Source: CAADGL01 sp964643885
GTDB taxonomy: Bacteria > Planctomycetota > Phycisphaerae > UBA1845 > Fen-1342
DNA: 32,558 bases
Reading direction: 5' to 3'
NCBI GenBank assembly: GCA_964643885.1
Contig: CAZXUI010000052.1
Location: forward strand, 1 to 32,558
Positions within the stretch are counted from its first letter, which is position 1. Every line of letters begins with the position of its first letter. Below are positions 7,891 to 15,739 of the stretch, piece by piece. The translations under genes were made by a program, and so were the position numbers. The notes below the pieces were generated by a model. It was given only the letters and a program-made list of their open reading frames with translations. It did not search any database and was not told where the DNA came from.

Positions 7891-8880
7891 CTACCCCTCC
7901 CCATACCCCCCCGGGTGCGCGCTGTGCCACCGCCACGCCGACGCCACCGTCTCGGTAATCTCCGTCACCCGCGGCCGCCAGCCGAAGCGCTGCTGAAGCG
8001 CCGTCGAGTCCGCATAGAGCATCGGCGGGTCGCCCGGCCGGCGGTCGGCCGCGACCTGCGGAATGGCATGCCCCGTCACCCGCCGGCACGCCTCGATCAC
8101 CTCGCGCACGCTGTGCCCCCGCCCGGTGCCGACGTTGAACGCCTCCGCCCGCCCGGCCGCCGCCCCCTCGACCGCCAGCCGGTGCGCCTCGGCCAGGTCT
8201 TCGACGTGGATGTAGTCGCGGATGCAGGTGCCGTCGGGCGTGGGGTAGTCGCTGCCGAAGACCTTGATGCACTCGCGCTGGCCGAGGGCGACCTGGAGCA
8301 CGACGGGGATCAGGTGGATCTCCGGGTCGTGGTCCTCGCCGATGCGGCCGTCGGAGGCGGCGCCGGAGGCGTTGAAGTATCGCAGCGAGACCGAGCCGAG
8401 CCCCCAGGCGACGGCGCAGTCGCGCAGCATCCACTCGACGGCCAGCTTCGAGGCGCCGTAGGGGCTGATGGGGCTGGTGGGCAGGTCCTCGCGGATGGGC
8501 AGCTCGGCCGGCACGCCGTAGACGGCGCAGGTGCTGCTGAAGACGAGCCGGCGGATGTCACGGGCCTTCATGGCCTCGAGCAGGTTGAGCGTGCCAACGA
8601 CGTTGTTGCGGTAGTACTTGAGCGGCTCGCGGACGGACTCGCCCACGTCGAGATGTGCGGCGAAGTGCATCACGGCGTCGAAGCGGGCGCTATCGAGGGC
8701 CGCGCGGAGGGCCGCGGCGTCGAGCAGGTCGCCCTGGATCAGGCGTGCGGCCGGGTCGACGGCCTGGCGGTGGCCTTGTGACAAGTTGTCAAAGACTGTC
8801 ACGTCGTGGCCGGCCTGCACGAGGCGGCGGACGCAGTGGCTTCCGACGTATCCGGCGCCGCCGGTGACGAAGATGTTCAT
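7891..8880 (-). CDS. galE: UDP-glucose 4-epimerase
   Basis: 329 aa, normal length for GalE. It interconverts UDP-glucose and UDP-galactose (or the N-acetyl forms) with bound NAD, in the cytoplasm. Seen: Rossmann motif GGAGYVGS at residues 6-13, FDNLSQGH near 31, HFAAHLDVGES near 71, SSTCAVYG near 114, catalytic SPYGASK (YxxxK) near 138, RYFNASGA near 167, and the TCIRDYIHVEDLA stretch near 210. The ATG is preceded by AGGGAG at about seven bases. It is monocistronic, between two broken R-M loci. Substrate preference cannot be read from the sequence; supply of UDP-Gal or UDP-GalNAc for surface glycans is an inference. Confidence 0.95.
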   Translation of the reverse strand: MNIFVTGGAGYVGSHCVRRLVQAGHDVTVFDNLSQGHRQAVDPAARLIQGDLLDAAALRAALDSARFDAVMHFAAHLDVGESVREPLKYYRNNVVGTLNLLEAMKARDIRRLVFSSTCAVYGVPAELPIREDLPTSPISPYGASKLAVEWMLRDCAVAWGLGSVSLRYFNASGAASDGRIGEDHDPEIHLIPVVLQVALGQRECIKVFGSDYPTPDGTCIRDYIHVEDLAEAHRLAVEGAAAGRAEAFNVGTGRGHSVREVIEACRRVTGHAIPQVAADRRPGDPPMLYADSTALQQRFGWRPRVTEITETVASAWRWHSAHPGGYGEG

Positions 8881-8918
8881 GGGAGCTCCCTGTCCGACGG
8901 TGTGGCTGGACCATCGGC

Positions 8919-8947
8919 GTTATACTGAGTGCCGCGGGCGCGGTCCA
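8919..8947 (-). promoter_or_regulatory. Promoter of galE
   Basis: Minus strand: -35 TGGACC (8942-8947), 17-bp spacer, -10 TATAAC (8919-8924). The predicted transcript would start near 8912, leaving a leader of about 30 nt that carries AGGGAG before the ATG. Confidence 0.6.
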
Positions 8948-9050
8948 GATACGCCGGGCGGTGCGGCGGCGCGTCCGGCTGGCCGGCGGGGTTGACCCCG
9001 GGCCCGGAAGCGATACCGTACATAAACCGACCAGTGGCGGAGAGACCGGC

Positions 9051-10040
9051 ATGGCTCGAAGGAACGGGTTGTCGCGGGGCGGTGCGGCGGAAGCGGCCCA
9101 GCCGGTGCTGTTCGAGCAGGGGGGCGAGCGGCGGTCGCGGCGGCGCGTGGGCGAGCAATATGCGGCCGCGAACGACGTGACCCTGTTCGCGGGGGATTGC
9201 CTGGAGCTGCTGCGGTCGATGCCGGCGGGGTGCGCGCAGCTCGTGGTGACGTCGCCGCCATACAACATCGGCAAGGCGTACGAGCGGCGAATGGACCTGG
9301 AGGCGTACGTCGAGCAGCAGCGGCGCGTGATCGGCGAGTGCGCGCGGATTCTGGAGCCGCGCGGCAGCCTGTGCTGGCAGGTAGGCAACTACGTGGAGCG
9401 GGGGGCGATCGTCCCGCTGGATTCGCTGCTGTTTCCGGTGTTTGTCGAGCTCGGGCTGCGGATGCGGAACCGCATCGTCTGGCACTTCGAGCACGGGCTG
9501 CACTGCAACCGGCGCTTCTGGGGGCGCTACGAGGTGATCTGCTGGTTCACGAAGAGTGATGCGTACATCTTCGATCTGGATGCGGTGCGGATTCCGCAGA
9601 AGTATCCGGGCAAGAAGCACTTCAAGGGACCCAAGGCGGGGCAGTATTCGTGCAATCCGCTCGGCAAGAACCCGGGGGATCTGTGGGTGATCCCGAACGT
9701 CAAGAACAATCACGTGGAGAAGACGATTCATCCGTGCCAGTTTCCGGTCGAGCTGGTGGAGCGGCTGGTGCTGAGCCTGTCGGAACCGGGCGGGCTGGTG
9801 GTCGACCCGTTCATGGGGGTCGGCAGCACGGCCGTGGCGGCGATCCGGCATGGCCGGCGGGCCGCCGGTGCGGAGATCGACGAGACGTACGTCTCGGTGG
9901 CGCGGGAGCGCGTGCGGCTGGAGCTCGAGGGGCGGTTGCGGACGCGGCCGATGGGCCGGCCGGTGTATGAGCCGACGGGGCGCGAGCGTACGGTTCGCCG
10001 CGCGGACGGCGAGACGTTGCCGCTCGAGGTTCGGGCGTGA
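9051..10040 (+). CDS. Type II DNA methyltransferase (probably N4-cytosine, BglII-type)
   Basis: 329 aa from ATG 9051; GGAGAG at 9039-9044 with a six-base spacer decides this start over GTG/ATG codons further up. Catalytic motif TSPPYNIGKAYE lies near residue 66 and SAM-binding motif DPFMGVGST near 250, the order of beta-class aminomethyltransferases. SPPY rather than DPPY favours N4-methylcytosine, as in M.BglII. The stop overlaps the GTG start of a BglII-like endonuclease (GTGA, 10037-10040), so the two genes form one R-M operon. The enzyme would protect AGATCT or a related GATC-containing site; that specificity is inferred from the partner. The frame is intact although the nuclease is broken, making it a functional orphan or on its way to loss. 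Confidence 0.85.
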   Translation: MARRNGLSRGGAAEAAQPVLFEQGGERRSRRRVGEQYAAANDVTLFAGDCLELLRSMPAGCAQLVVTSPPYNIGKAYERRMDLEAYVEQQRRVIGECARILEPRGSLCWQVGNYVERGAIVPLDSLLFPVFVELGLRMRNRIVWHFEHGLHCNRRFWGRYEVICWFTKSDAYIFDLDAVRIPQKYPGKKHFKGPKAGQYSCNPLGKNPGDLWVIPNVKNNHVEKTIHPCQFPVELVERLVLSLSEPGGLVVDPFMGVGSTAVAAIRHGRRAAGAEIDETYVSVARERVRLELEGRLRTRPMGRPVYEPTGRERTVRRADGETLPLEVRA

Positions 10041-10648
10041 AGATCGCCGCGCTGCACTCGCACCTCAACGGTCACGAGTGGATGCTCGTGCACCGGCCGA
10101 GAATCTGGCGCGAGATCGAGCGGGCGATTGCGGGCGTCGACGCGCAGCGGCTCAGGACGAAGGTGAGCCGGGAGATTCGCAAGAAGGGGCGGGCGCTTCA
10201 TTCGCCGCGGGCGATGAACCGCGAGTTCACGCGGGTATTCAGGGCGCTGGGCTGGAGGGAGAGCCGCACGAGCTACTGAGTGACGGATGACTATCAGCTC
10301 GTCCGTCGCACGCTGGCGCTGCGGCTGGCCGAGCAGAAGCGGGAGATCGAGGAGGCGGGCCGGCCGGCGCTGGCGTCGTATAACCAGACGGATTTCGTCA
10401 AGGAGCGGGCCGCGATCGAGATTCAGTTCGGCAAGTACAGCTTCATCGCGTACGACCTTTTCGTGAAGCACCTTGCGTTCTTCGTGGGGGACCTGATTGA
10501 CGTGGGGATCGAGATACTTCCGATGAAGGAGATGCAGAAGTAGATGTCGTCGGGCGTCGGGTACTACGAGGGGGCACTGTACGATCTGGCACGGCAGGGG
10601 CGCGGCGTGCCCGCCGTGCCACTGATTCTGATCGGTTTGGCGCCGTAG
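10037..10648 (+). pseudogene. BglII-family restriction endonuclease with two in-frame stops
   Basis: A single frame runs 204 codons from GTG 10037 to TAG 10646-10648 but is interrupted by TGA at 10277-10279 and TAG at 10541-10543. Segment 1 (80 aa) starts MKIAALHSHLNGHEWMLVH; segment 2 has YNQTDFVKERAAIEIQFGKY, with the D...ExQ catalytic pattern of BglII-type nucleases (BglII D84, E93, Q95); segment 3 reads SSGVGYYEGALYD then VPAVPLILIGL, like the end of that family. Relatives appear to have Trp at the first stop and a polar residue such as Gln at the second, so both can arise by single G-to-A or C-to-T changes. Each stop is followed at once by a start codon (TGA-GTG, TAG-ATG), so reinitiation cannot be excluded. 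Without it the enzyme is dead. Confidence 0.8.
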
Positions 10649-10674
10649 CGGCGTCACGACGAAGGGCAGCAAAG

Positions 10675-10691
10675 GCGGGCGGGACGCCCGC
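10675..10691. repeat. Perfect 7+3+7 hairpin
   Basis: GCGGGCG, loop GGA, CGCCCGC. On the minus strand it is followed by CCTTTGCT, as is the hairpin at 32047-32069, so both are probably copies of one dispersed element. Confidence 0.75.
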
Positions 10692-10779
10692 GCTCCCCAA
10701 GCGAAGGTTCGACCCCAGGATGGCGTTCGGCAGGCACGCGCGAGCGGGGTTGGCGGCCGAGCCGCACGCGCTGCGTGCG

Positions 10780-10808
10780 TTGAGAGCGGCCGACACAGTC
10801 CGTACACT
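10780..10808 (+). promoter_or_regulatory. Promoter of mutS, predicted near-leaderless
   Basis: -35 TTGAGA (10780-10785), exactly 17 bp, -10 TACACT (10803-10808). The GTG start is at 10818, only nine bases beyond the -10 box, so the transcript would begin 0-3 bases before the start codon. There is no ribosome-binding site. Confidence 0.7.
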
Positions 10809-10817
10809 GAGTTCTCC

Positions 10818-13508
10818 GTGGACACAGCACCCCGACAAGCCGAGTCTGCCGCGCCGCCGGCCGGGCGCGGGGCCGAGCGAACGTCGCCGCCGGACGAGGC
10901 TTCGCTCACCCCCGCCATGCGTCAATACTGGGAGCAGAAAAGGCAGGTGCCTGATGCACTGCTCCTGTTCCGCATGGGAGATTTCTACGAACTTTTCTAC
11001 GAAGACGCCAAAACGGCACACGAGATTCTCGGCATCACGCTGACCAGCCGCGACCGGGGGCGGACGCCCCTGGCGGGGATTCCATATCACGCGCTGGACG
11101 GCTACCTGGGCAAGCTCGTGGCCGCCGGATGCAAGGTCGCCATCAGCGAGCAGATCGAGGAAGCGCGCCAGGCCAAGGGCGTCGTGCAGCGGGCCATCTC
11201 GCGGATCGTCACGCCGGGAACGCTGACGGATGACGGCCTGCTGGACCAGGGGCGGGGCAACATCCTGGCCGCCATCTGCCTGGAGGGCGACGAAAGCGGC
11301 CTGGCGACGCTCGATCTCTCCACCGGCGAGCTGACGGTCCGCGTCTGCGACGCCGAGGAGATGCTCGATGAGCTGGAGCGGCTTGGCGCGGCCGAGCTGC
11401 TGCTGGCGGAGTGGCCCGGCGTGGGGCGGCACCCGTATGAGGAGGCGGTCCGCGGGCGGCTGGGGGCGATGATCACCTATCGCCCGGCGGCGGATTTCAA
11501 CGCGCACCGGGCCGAGCAGCTCCTGACCGAGCAGTTCGAGGTGCGCGGGCTGGTGGGTTTCGGGTTTGATCGCGTGGATGCCAGCTTGCAGGCGGCCGGG
11601 GCGCTGCTGGCCTATGTGCGCGAGACGCAGAAGGGGGCGATCCGGCATCTGCGGCCGCCGCGGCGGCATGTTCTGAGCGAATATCTGGTGCTGGATACGG
11701 CCACGCTTCGTTCGCTGGAGGTGGAGCGGACGCTGCGGAGCGGGTCGAAGGCGGGCTCGCTGCTGGCGGCGGTGGATGCGACGCGGACGGCGATGGGTGC
11801 GCGGCGGCTGCGGCAGTGGCTGTGCTATCCGCTGCGGGATTTGGAGCGGATTCGCTGGCGGCAGCGGCTGATCGCGGCGCTGCGGAGCGAGGAAGGCCGG
11901 CGGGCGGCGATTCGGGCGGACCTGCGCGAGATCGGCGATGTCGAGCGGATGATCGGGCGGCTGGGCGTGCAGCGGACGACGCCGCGCGAGCTGCGCGGGC
12001 TGGGGGATTCGCTGGCGCGGCTGCCGGCGCTGCGGGAAGCGCTGCGCGGCCTGCGGACGCAGGAGGCCGACGAGGTGGCCGACGCGCTCGAGGGACTGGA
12101 CGAAGTCGCGCAGCGGTTGACCACGTCTCTGAGCCCCGAGGCGCCGACGACCGTGCGCGAGGGCGGCATCTTCGCCGCCGGCCAGCACGCGGAGCTGGAT
12201 CGGCTGCGGCTCATCGGGCGCGACGGGCAGACCTGGCTGGCGGAGTATCAGGCCCGCGAGAGCCGGCGGTCGGGCATTCCGTCGCTGAAGGTCGGGTTCA
12301 ACAAGGTCTTCGGCTACTACATCGAGATCACGAACGTGCACCGCGACCGCGTTCCGGCCGACTTCATCCGCAAGCAGACGGTCAAGAACGCGGAGCGGTA
12401 CATCACGGACGAGCTCAAGAAGTTCGAGAGCGAGGCGCTCTCGGCCGAGCAGCGGGCCAACGAGCTCGAGTACGAGCTGTTCAACGAATTGCGCGACTCC
12501 TTGATGGTGCATATTCCGCGGATGCAGCAGGCGGCCGACGCGCTGGCGACGCTGGACGTGCTGGCGGGCTGGGCGGAGCTGTCGCTGCGGCGGCGCTACT
12601 GCCAGCCGCAGTTCGTAGACGACCCCGTGCTTGAAATCGAGGCCGGCCGGCATCCGGTGCTCGAGCAGGCGCTCGATCAATCGTTCGTCGCGAATGACAC
12701 GCTGCTGGCGGCGGCCGCGGAAGGTGGTGAAGCAGCCCGGCCGGCGCTGGCGCTGATCACCGGGCCGAACATGGCCGGCAAGAGCACCTACATCCGGCAG
12801 GTGGCGCTGCTGACGCTTCTGGCGCACGCCGGCTGCTGGGTGCCGGCGCATCGCATGCGGCTGGGTGTGGTGGACCGCATCTTCACGCGGGTGGGGGCGA
12901 GCGACGAGCTCTCGCGCGGGCAGTCGACCTTCATGGTGGAGATGCTCGAGACGGCCAACATCCTGCACAACGCGTCGCCGGCGAGCCTGGTGATTCTGGA
13001 CGAGGTCGGGCGGGGGACGAGCACCTTCGACGGGCTGTCGCTGGCGTGGGCCATCACGGAGTATCTCGTCTCGCGCTGCGGCTGCCGCGCGCTGTTCGCA
13101 ACGCACTATCACGAGCTGACGGAGCTGGCCGAGCTGGTCGACGGCGTCTGCAATCTGAATGTCGAGGTCAAGGAGTACGAGGACCAGGTCATCTTCCTGC
13201 ATCACATCGTGCCCGGAGCGGCCGACCGGAGCTACGGATTGCACGTGGCCAAGCTGGCGGGCGTGCCGCGCGAGGTGCTGGAGCGGGCGAACGCGGTGCT
13301 GAGCGAGCTGGAGCGGACCTTCGACCGCAATTCGCGCCGGCCGGTGCTGGCGGCGGTCCAGCGCCGCAGGCAGCGGCAGCTTCGGCTCTTCGAGGAGCCG
13401 GAGGAGCGGGTGGTGCGCGAGCTGCGGGAGCTGCCCGGCGGCGAGTTGACGGCGGAGCAGGCGCTGGAGCTCGTGCAGCGCTGGCGGGATGCGGTGTCGG
13501 GCAAATGA
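10818..13508 (+). CDS. mutS: DNA mismatch repair protein MutS
   Basis: 896 aa, full length. MutS binds mismatches as a dimer and recruits MutL using ATP. Seen: an Ala/Pro-rich N-terminal tail of about 28 residues; mismatch-reading motif GDFYELF with the Phe-x-Glu wedge at 56-58; connector and lever domains; clamp; Walker A GPNMAGKST near residue 650; ABC signature and Walker B (STFMVEM near 707, VILDEVGRGTSTFDG near 725); FATHYHEL switch near 760; and a C-terminal tail with LRLFEEPEE. GTG 10818 fits the promoter spacing and no better start lies upstream. Fourteen bases after the stop is a perfect 10+3+10 hairpin. No mutL is in the window. Confidence 0.97.
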   Translation: MDTAPRQAESAAPPAGRGAERTSPPDEASLTPAMRQYWEQKRQVPDALLLFRMGDFYELFYEDAKTAHEILGITLTSRDRGRTPLAGIPYHALDGYLGKLVAAGCKVAISEQIEEARQAKGVVQRAISRIVTPGTLTDDGLLDQGRGNILAAICLEGDESGLATLDLSTGELTVRVCDAEEMLDELERLGAAELLLAEWPGVGRHPYEEAVRGRLGAMITYRPAADFNAHRAEQLLTEQFEVRGLVGFGFDRVDASLQAAGALLAYVRETQKGAIRHLRPPRRHVLSEYLVLDTATLRSLEVERTLRSGSKAGSLLAAVDATRTAMGARRLRQWLCYPLRDLERIRWRQRLIAALRSEEGRRAAIRADLREIGDVERMIGRLGVQRTTPRELRGLGDSLARLPALREALRGLRTQEADEVADALEGLDEVAQRLTTSLSPEAPTTVREGGIFAAGQHAELDRLRLIGRDGQTWLAEYQARESRRSGIPSLKVGFNKVFGYYIEITNVHRDRVPADFIRKQTVKNAERYITDELKKFESEALSAEQRANELEYELFNELRDSLMVHIPRMQQAADALATLDVLAGWAELSLRRRYCQPQFVDDPVLEIEAGRHPVLEQALDQSFVANDTLLAAAAEGGEAARPALALITGPNMAGKSTYIRQVALLTLLAHAGCWVPAHRMRLGVVDRIFTRVGASDELSRGQSTFMVEMLETANILHNASPASLVILDEVGRGTSTFDGLSLAWAITEYLVSRCGCRALFATHYHELTELAELVDGVCNLNVEVKEYEDQVIFLHHIVPGAADRSYGLHVAKLAGVPREVLERANAVLSELERTFDRNSRRPVLAAVQRRRQRQLRLFEEPEERVVRELRELPGGELTAEQALELVQRWRDAVSGK

Positions 13509-13521
13509 CCCCCCCACCCTG

Positions 13522-13544
13522 CCCTCCCCCTGAGAGGGGGAGGG
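13522..13544 (+). terminator. 10+3+10 hairpin behind mutS
   Basis: CCCTCCCCCT, loop GAG, AGGGGGAGGG, followed by GTTGAA rather than a T-run. Its position suggests 3'-end formation or mRNA stabilisation, but it may only be another dispersed hairpin. Confidence 0.5.
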
Positions 13545-13580
13545 GTTGAATGCGAGGGAGCGGGGGGGAAAGCGACGCAG

Positions 13581-14933
13581 ATGGTGAATCGTCCGCACCT
13601 GTTCTTGACGCTCGCGCTGCCGCTGCTGGCGGTCGCCGGGGCGATTGCGCTGGCGCAGCCGGCGCTGGTCGACGTCGACGCGGACGTGCTGCGCTGGTAC
13701 TGGGCGCGGCACTACTGGCAATGCGCGTTCGATGCCATCAGCGCCGTGTGCGGCGCGGGCCTGCTGACGCACAGTGTCGACGGCGACTACACGGCGGCCG
13801 GGCGGTGGACGCTCCTGGGCCTGGGGCACGCGGGGGCGCTGCTCTACCTGGCGGTGATCACGATGGCCCTGCGGCGTCTTCAGCCGGCCGACAGCGCCCC
13901 GCGACTGCCCGCGTGGTGGGTGCCGCTGGTCGCGTTCGTGGTCGTCGAAGCGCTGCTGATCGGGCTGGTGTACGCGGCCGCCCGCGCAACGTGCGAGACG
14001 GCCCGGCTGGACGAAACGGTATGGCTGGTGGGTTCGGCGTTCGCGTCGCTGGGCTGGAAGATCGGGCCCGAAACGGGCGGCACGAACCTGATGCTGGCGT
14101 TCGTCGGATTGATCGCGGGCCTCGGCTGGCCGCTCTGGCTGGCCGTCGCCTATCCGCTCGGGCGGCGCGTCATGGAAGTCGGGCGGGCGCTGCGGCTCTG
14201 CGGCGGATACCTGATCGTGCTCGCGGCGGCCGGCCTGCTCGTGGCGATTCTGGAGCTCCCGCGGGGCGTGACCCGCGGGGCGGTCAGCGGCGAGACGCTT
14301 TCGCTTCAGGAGTTCTCCGCGCGGCTGTCGCGAAGCGTCGTGCAGGTCGTCAGCGCGGCCACGGCGGGAATCCCGACCGAGTCGCTCGAGCCCGGGCAGT
14401 TGCGCGACTCGTCGCGGGTCGTTCTCGCCGGCGTGATCCTGATGGGCGGCGCAGGCGGCTCCGTGGGCGGCGGAATCAAATGGCCGCTGCTGCTCTGGGC
14501 GCTGACGCCGCTGCTGATCTCGATGCGGCGCCGCGCGTGGGCCCCCGCGCACGAAACCACGCTTCGATGCGTGTACGCGGCCGGCGCGATGACGCTGGGC
14601 TTCGTCCTGCTCACGATGCTCACCGCTTTCGGCCTGCTGCTGATCGAAGGATACACGGCGTCGGCGTATCAACCGCCGCCGACGTTCGCCGAGGCACTGC
14701 TGGATGCCGCCTCGGCCGTCTGCGGCGCGAATCTCAGCAGCGGGCTGGCGGCGACCGTCACGGACCCGAATCTGACCAGCGGCATGCGCCAGGCGGCCAA
14801 CCAGTACCAGTACGGAATGACCTGGCTGATGGCGGCCATGCTCGCCGGGCGGCTTCTGCCGATCTGGATCCTAGTGCGGGTCGCGCGGATGCAGCCGGCC
14901 GCCGGCAAGTTCCCGGCCGCGCCGCTGGCCTGA
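13581..14933 (+). CDS. TrkH/KtrB-like potassium transporter subunit
   Basis: 450 aa, highly hydrophobic, start ATG 13581. The four-fold membrane-pore-membrane plan of Trk/Ktr K+ transporters can be followed by its pore-loop signatures: FDAISAVCGAGL near residue 50, SAFASLGWKIG near 152, SAATAGIP near 257 followed by GGAGGSVGGGIKW near 292 (the family's GGSxGSTAGGIK), and DAASAVCGANLSSGL near 375. In the last loop the filter Gly is replaced by Asn when it is compared with the first loop of the same protein. Related proteins pass K+ or Na+ across the inner membrane with a TrkA/KtrA regulator, and no such gene is nearby. It lies between mutS and neuA on the same strand with its own gaps, so an operon is not certain. 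Confidence 0.75.
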   Translation: MVNRPHLFLTLALPLLAVAGAIALAQPALVDVDADVLRWYWARHYWQCAFDAISAVCGAGLLTHSVDGDYTAAGRWTLLGLGHAGALLYLAVITMALRRLQPADSAPRLPAWWVPLVAFVVVEALLIGLVYAAARATCETARLDETVWLVGSAFASLGWKIGPETGGTNLMLAFVGLIAGLGWPLWLAVAYPLGRRVMEVGRALRLCGGYLIVLAAAGLLVAILELPRGVTRGAVSGETLSLQEFSARLSRSVVQVVSAATAGIPTESLEPGQLRDSSRVVLAGVILMGGAGGSVGGGIKWPLLLWALTPLLISMRRRAWAPAHETTLRCVYAAGAMTLGFVLLTMLTAFGLLLIEGYTASAYQPPPTFAEALLDAASAVCGANLSSGLAATVTDPNLTSGMRQAANQYQYGMTWLMAAMLAGRLLPIWILVRVARMQPAAGKFPAAPLA

Positions 14934-14982
14934 GCGCGGCTGCGGGCGCCCGCGGCGATCAAGATTTCGGCTCAAATCGACC

Positions 14983-14988
14983 GATAAT
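14983..14988 (+). promoter_or_regulatory. -10 box of the neu operon, predicted leaderless
   Basis: GATAAT ends seven bases before GTG 14996, so transcription would begin on or next to the start codon. The -35 region is poor (TCAAGA at 18 bp spacing). Confidence 0.5.
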
Positions 14989-14995
14989 CACGAAC

Positions 14996-15739
14996 GTGGA
15001 TACTCTGGGCATCATTCTCTCGCGCGCCGGGAGCAAGGGGCTGCCGGGCAAGTGCGTGCGGCCGCTGCTGGGCCGAGCGATGATCGAGTACACGTTCGAT
15101 CACGCGCTGGCGGCCCGGCGGCTGAGCGCGGTTGTGCTGAGCACGGACAGCGTGCCGGCGCAGCAGATGGCGGCGCGGCGCGGGATCGAAGTGATCGAAC
15201 GTCCGCCCGAGCTGGCCACCGATACGGCCACGGTTGATTCGGCCGCGCGGCATGCCGTCGAATGCTGGGAGGTGCGCCACGGCCGGCAAATCGACGCGGC
15301 GGTTCTGTTGTACGCCAACATACCGCACCGCGCGGCCGGCGTGATCGACCGGGCCGTGGCGCTGCTGGAAAGCAGTGCCGCCAGCTCGGTGCGGACGGTC
15401 GCTCCGGTCGGCAAGCATCACCCGGACTGGCTTCATCGGCTGGATGGCGACCGGATGGTGCAATACCGGGCGAACAGCATTTCGCGGCGGCAAGAGCTGG
15501 AGCCGCTCTACTACCATGACGGTGCGGTGCTGGCGGTCACGCGGCGGGCGCTGTTCGAGGCGCTGCGCACGCCGGACGACCACCAGAGCTTCCTGGGGAC
15601 GCAGCGGCGGGCGCTGGTGCAGCGGTGCGAAGACGCGGTCGACGTGGACGAGCCGCTGGACCTGCTGCTCGCGGAGGCGGTGCTTCGCTATCACCGGGGT
15701 GCAACGCAGCGGGAGGCGGGCCATGTCGTGCGGAGTTGA
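14996..15739 (+). CDS. neuA: CMP-sialic-acid-type cytidylyltransferase
   Basis: 247 aa from GTG 14996. Acylneuraminate cytidylyltransferases join CTP and a nonulosonic acid to give the CMP-sugar donor. Seen: the N-terminal nucleotide loop SRAGSKGLPGK at residues 8-18 (family (A/S)RxGSKGLPxK), STDS near 47, ERPPELATDTATVDSA near 65, LLYANIPHRA near 96 (family LLQPTSPLR position, degenerate), and VDVDEPLDLLLAE near the end. It is the first gene of an overlapping operon with neuB and neuC. The product could be CMP-Neu5Ac, or CMP-legionaminic or CMP-pseudaminic acid; the enzyme family does not decide this. Confidence 0.82.
   Translation: MDTLGIILSRAGSKGLPGKCVRPLLGRAMIEYTFDHALAARRLSAVVLSTDSVPAQQMAARRGIEVIERPPELATDTATVDSAARHAVECWEVRHGRQIDAAVLLYANIPHRAAGVIDRAVALLESSAASSVRTVAPVGKHHPDWLHRLDGDRMVQYRANSISRRQELEPLYYHDGAVLAVTRRALFEALRTPDDHQSFLGTQRRALVQRCEDAVDVDEPLDLLLAEAVLRYHRGATQREAGHVVRS

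Noticed and set aside
6509..10648. Stop-codon recoding (TAG or TGA read as an amino acid)
   Set aside because: The expected residues differ between sites (aromatic, Trp, Trp, Gln), and TAG and TGA end intact genes here (mddA, aroB, galE, mutS), so reassignment does not fit.
13522..13544. Classical Rho-independent terminator behind mutS
   Set aside because: The stem is strong but no T-tract follows; kept only as a terminator-like hairpin.
10443..14672. Very long antisense open frame opposite mutS and the TrkH-like gene
   Set aside because: Arg/Pro/Gln-rich composition with no domain; a shadow of GC-rich coding on the other strand. The same applies to the antisense frames at 920-2791 and 19576-22071.
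13550..15739. Single 729-residue fusion running into neuA
   Set aside because: The first two thirds are an out-of-frame reading of the TrkH-like gene; only the part from 14996 is real.
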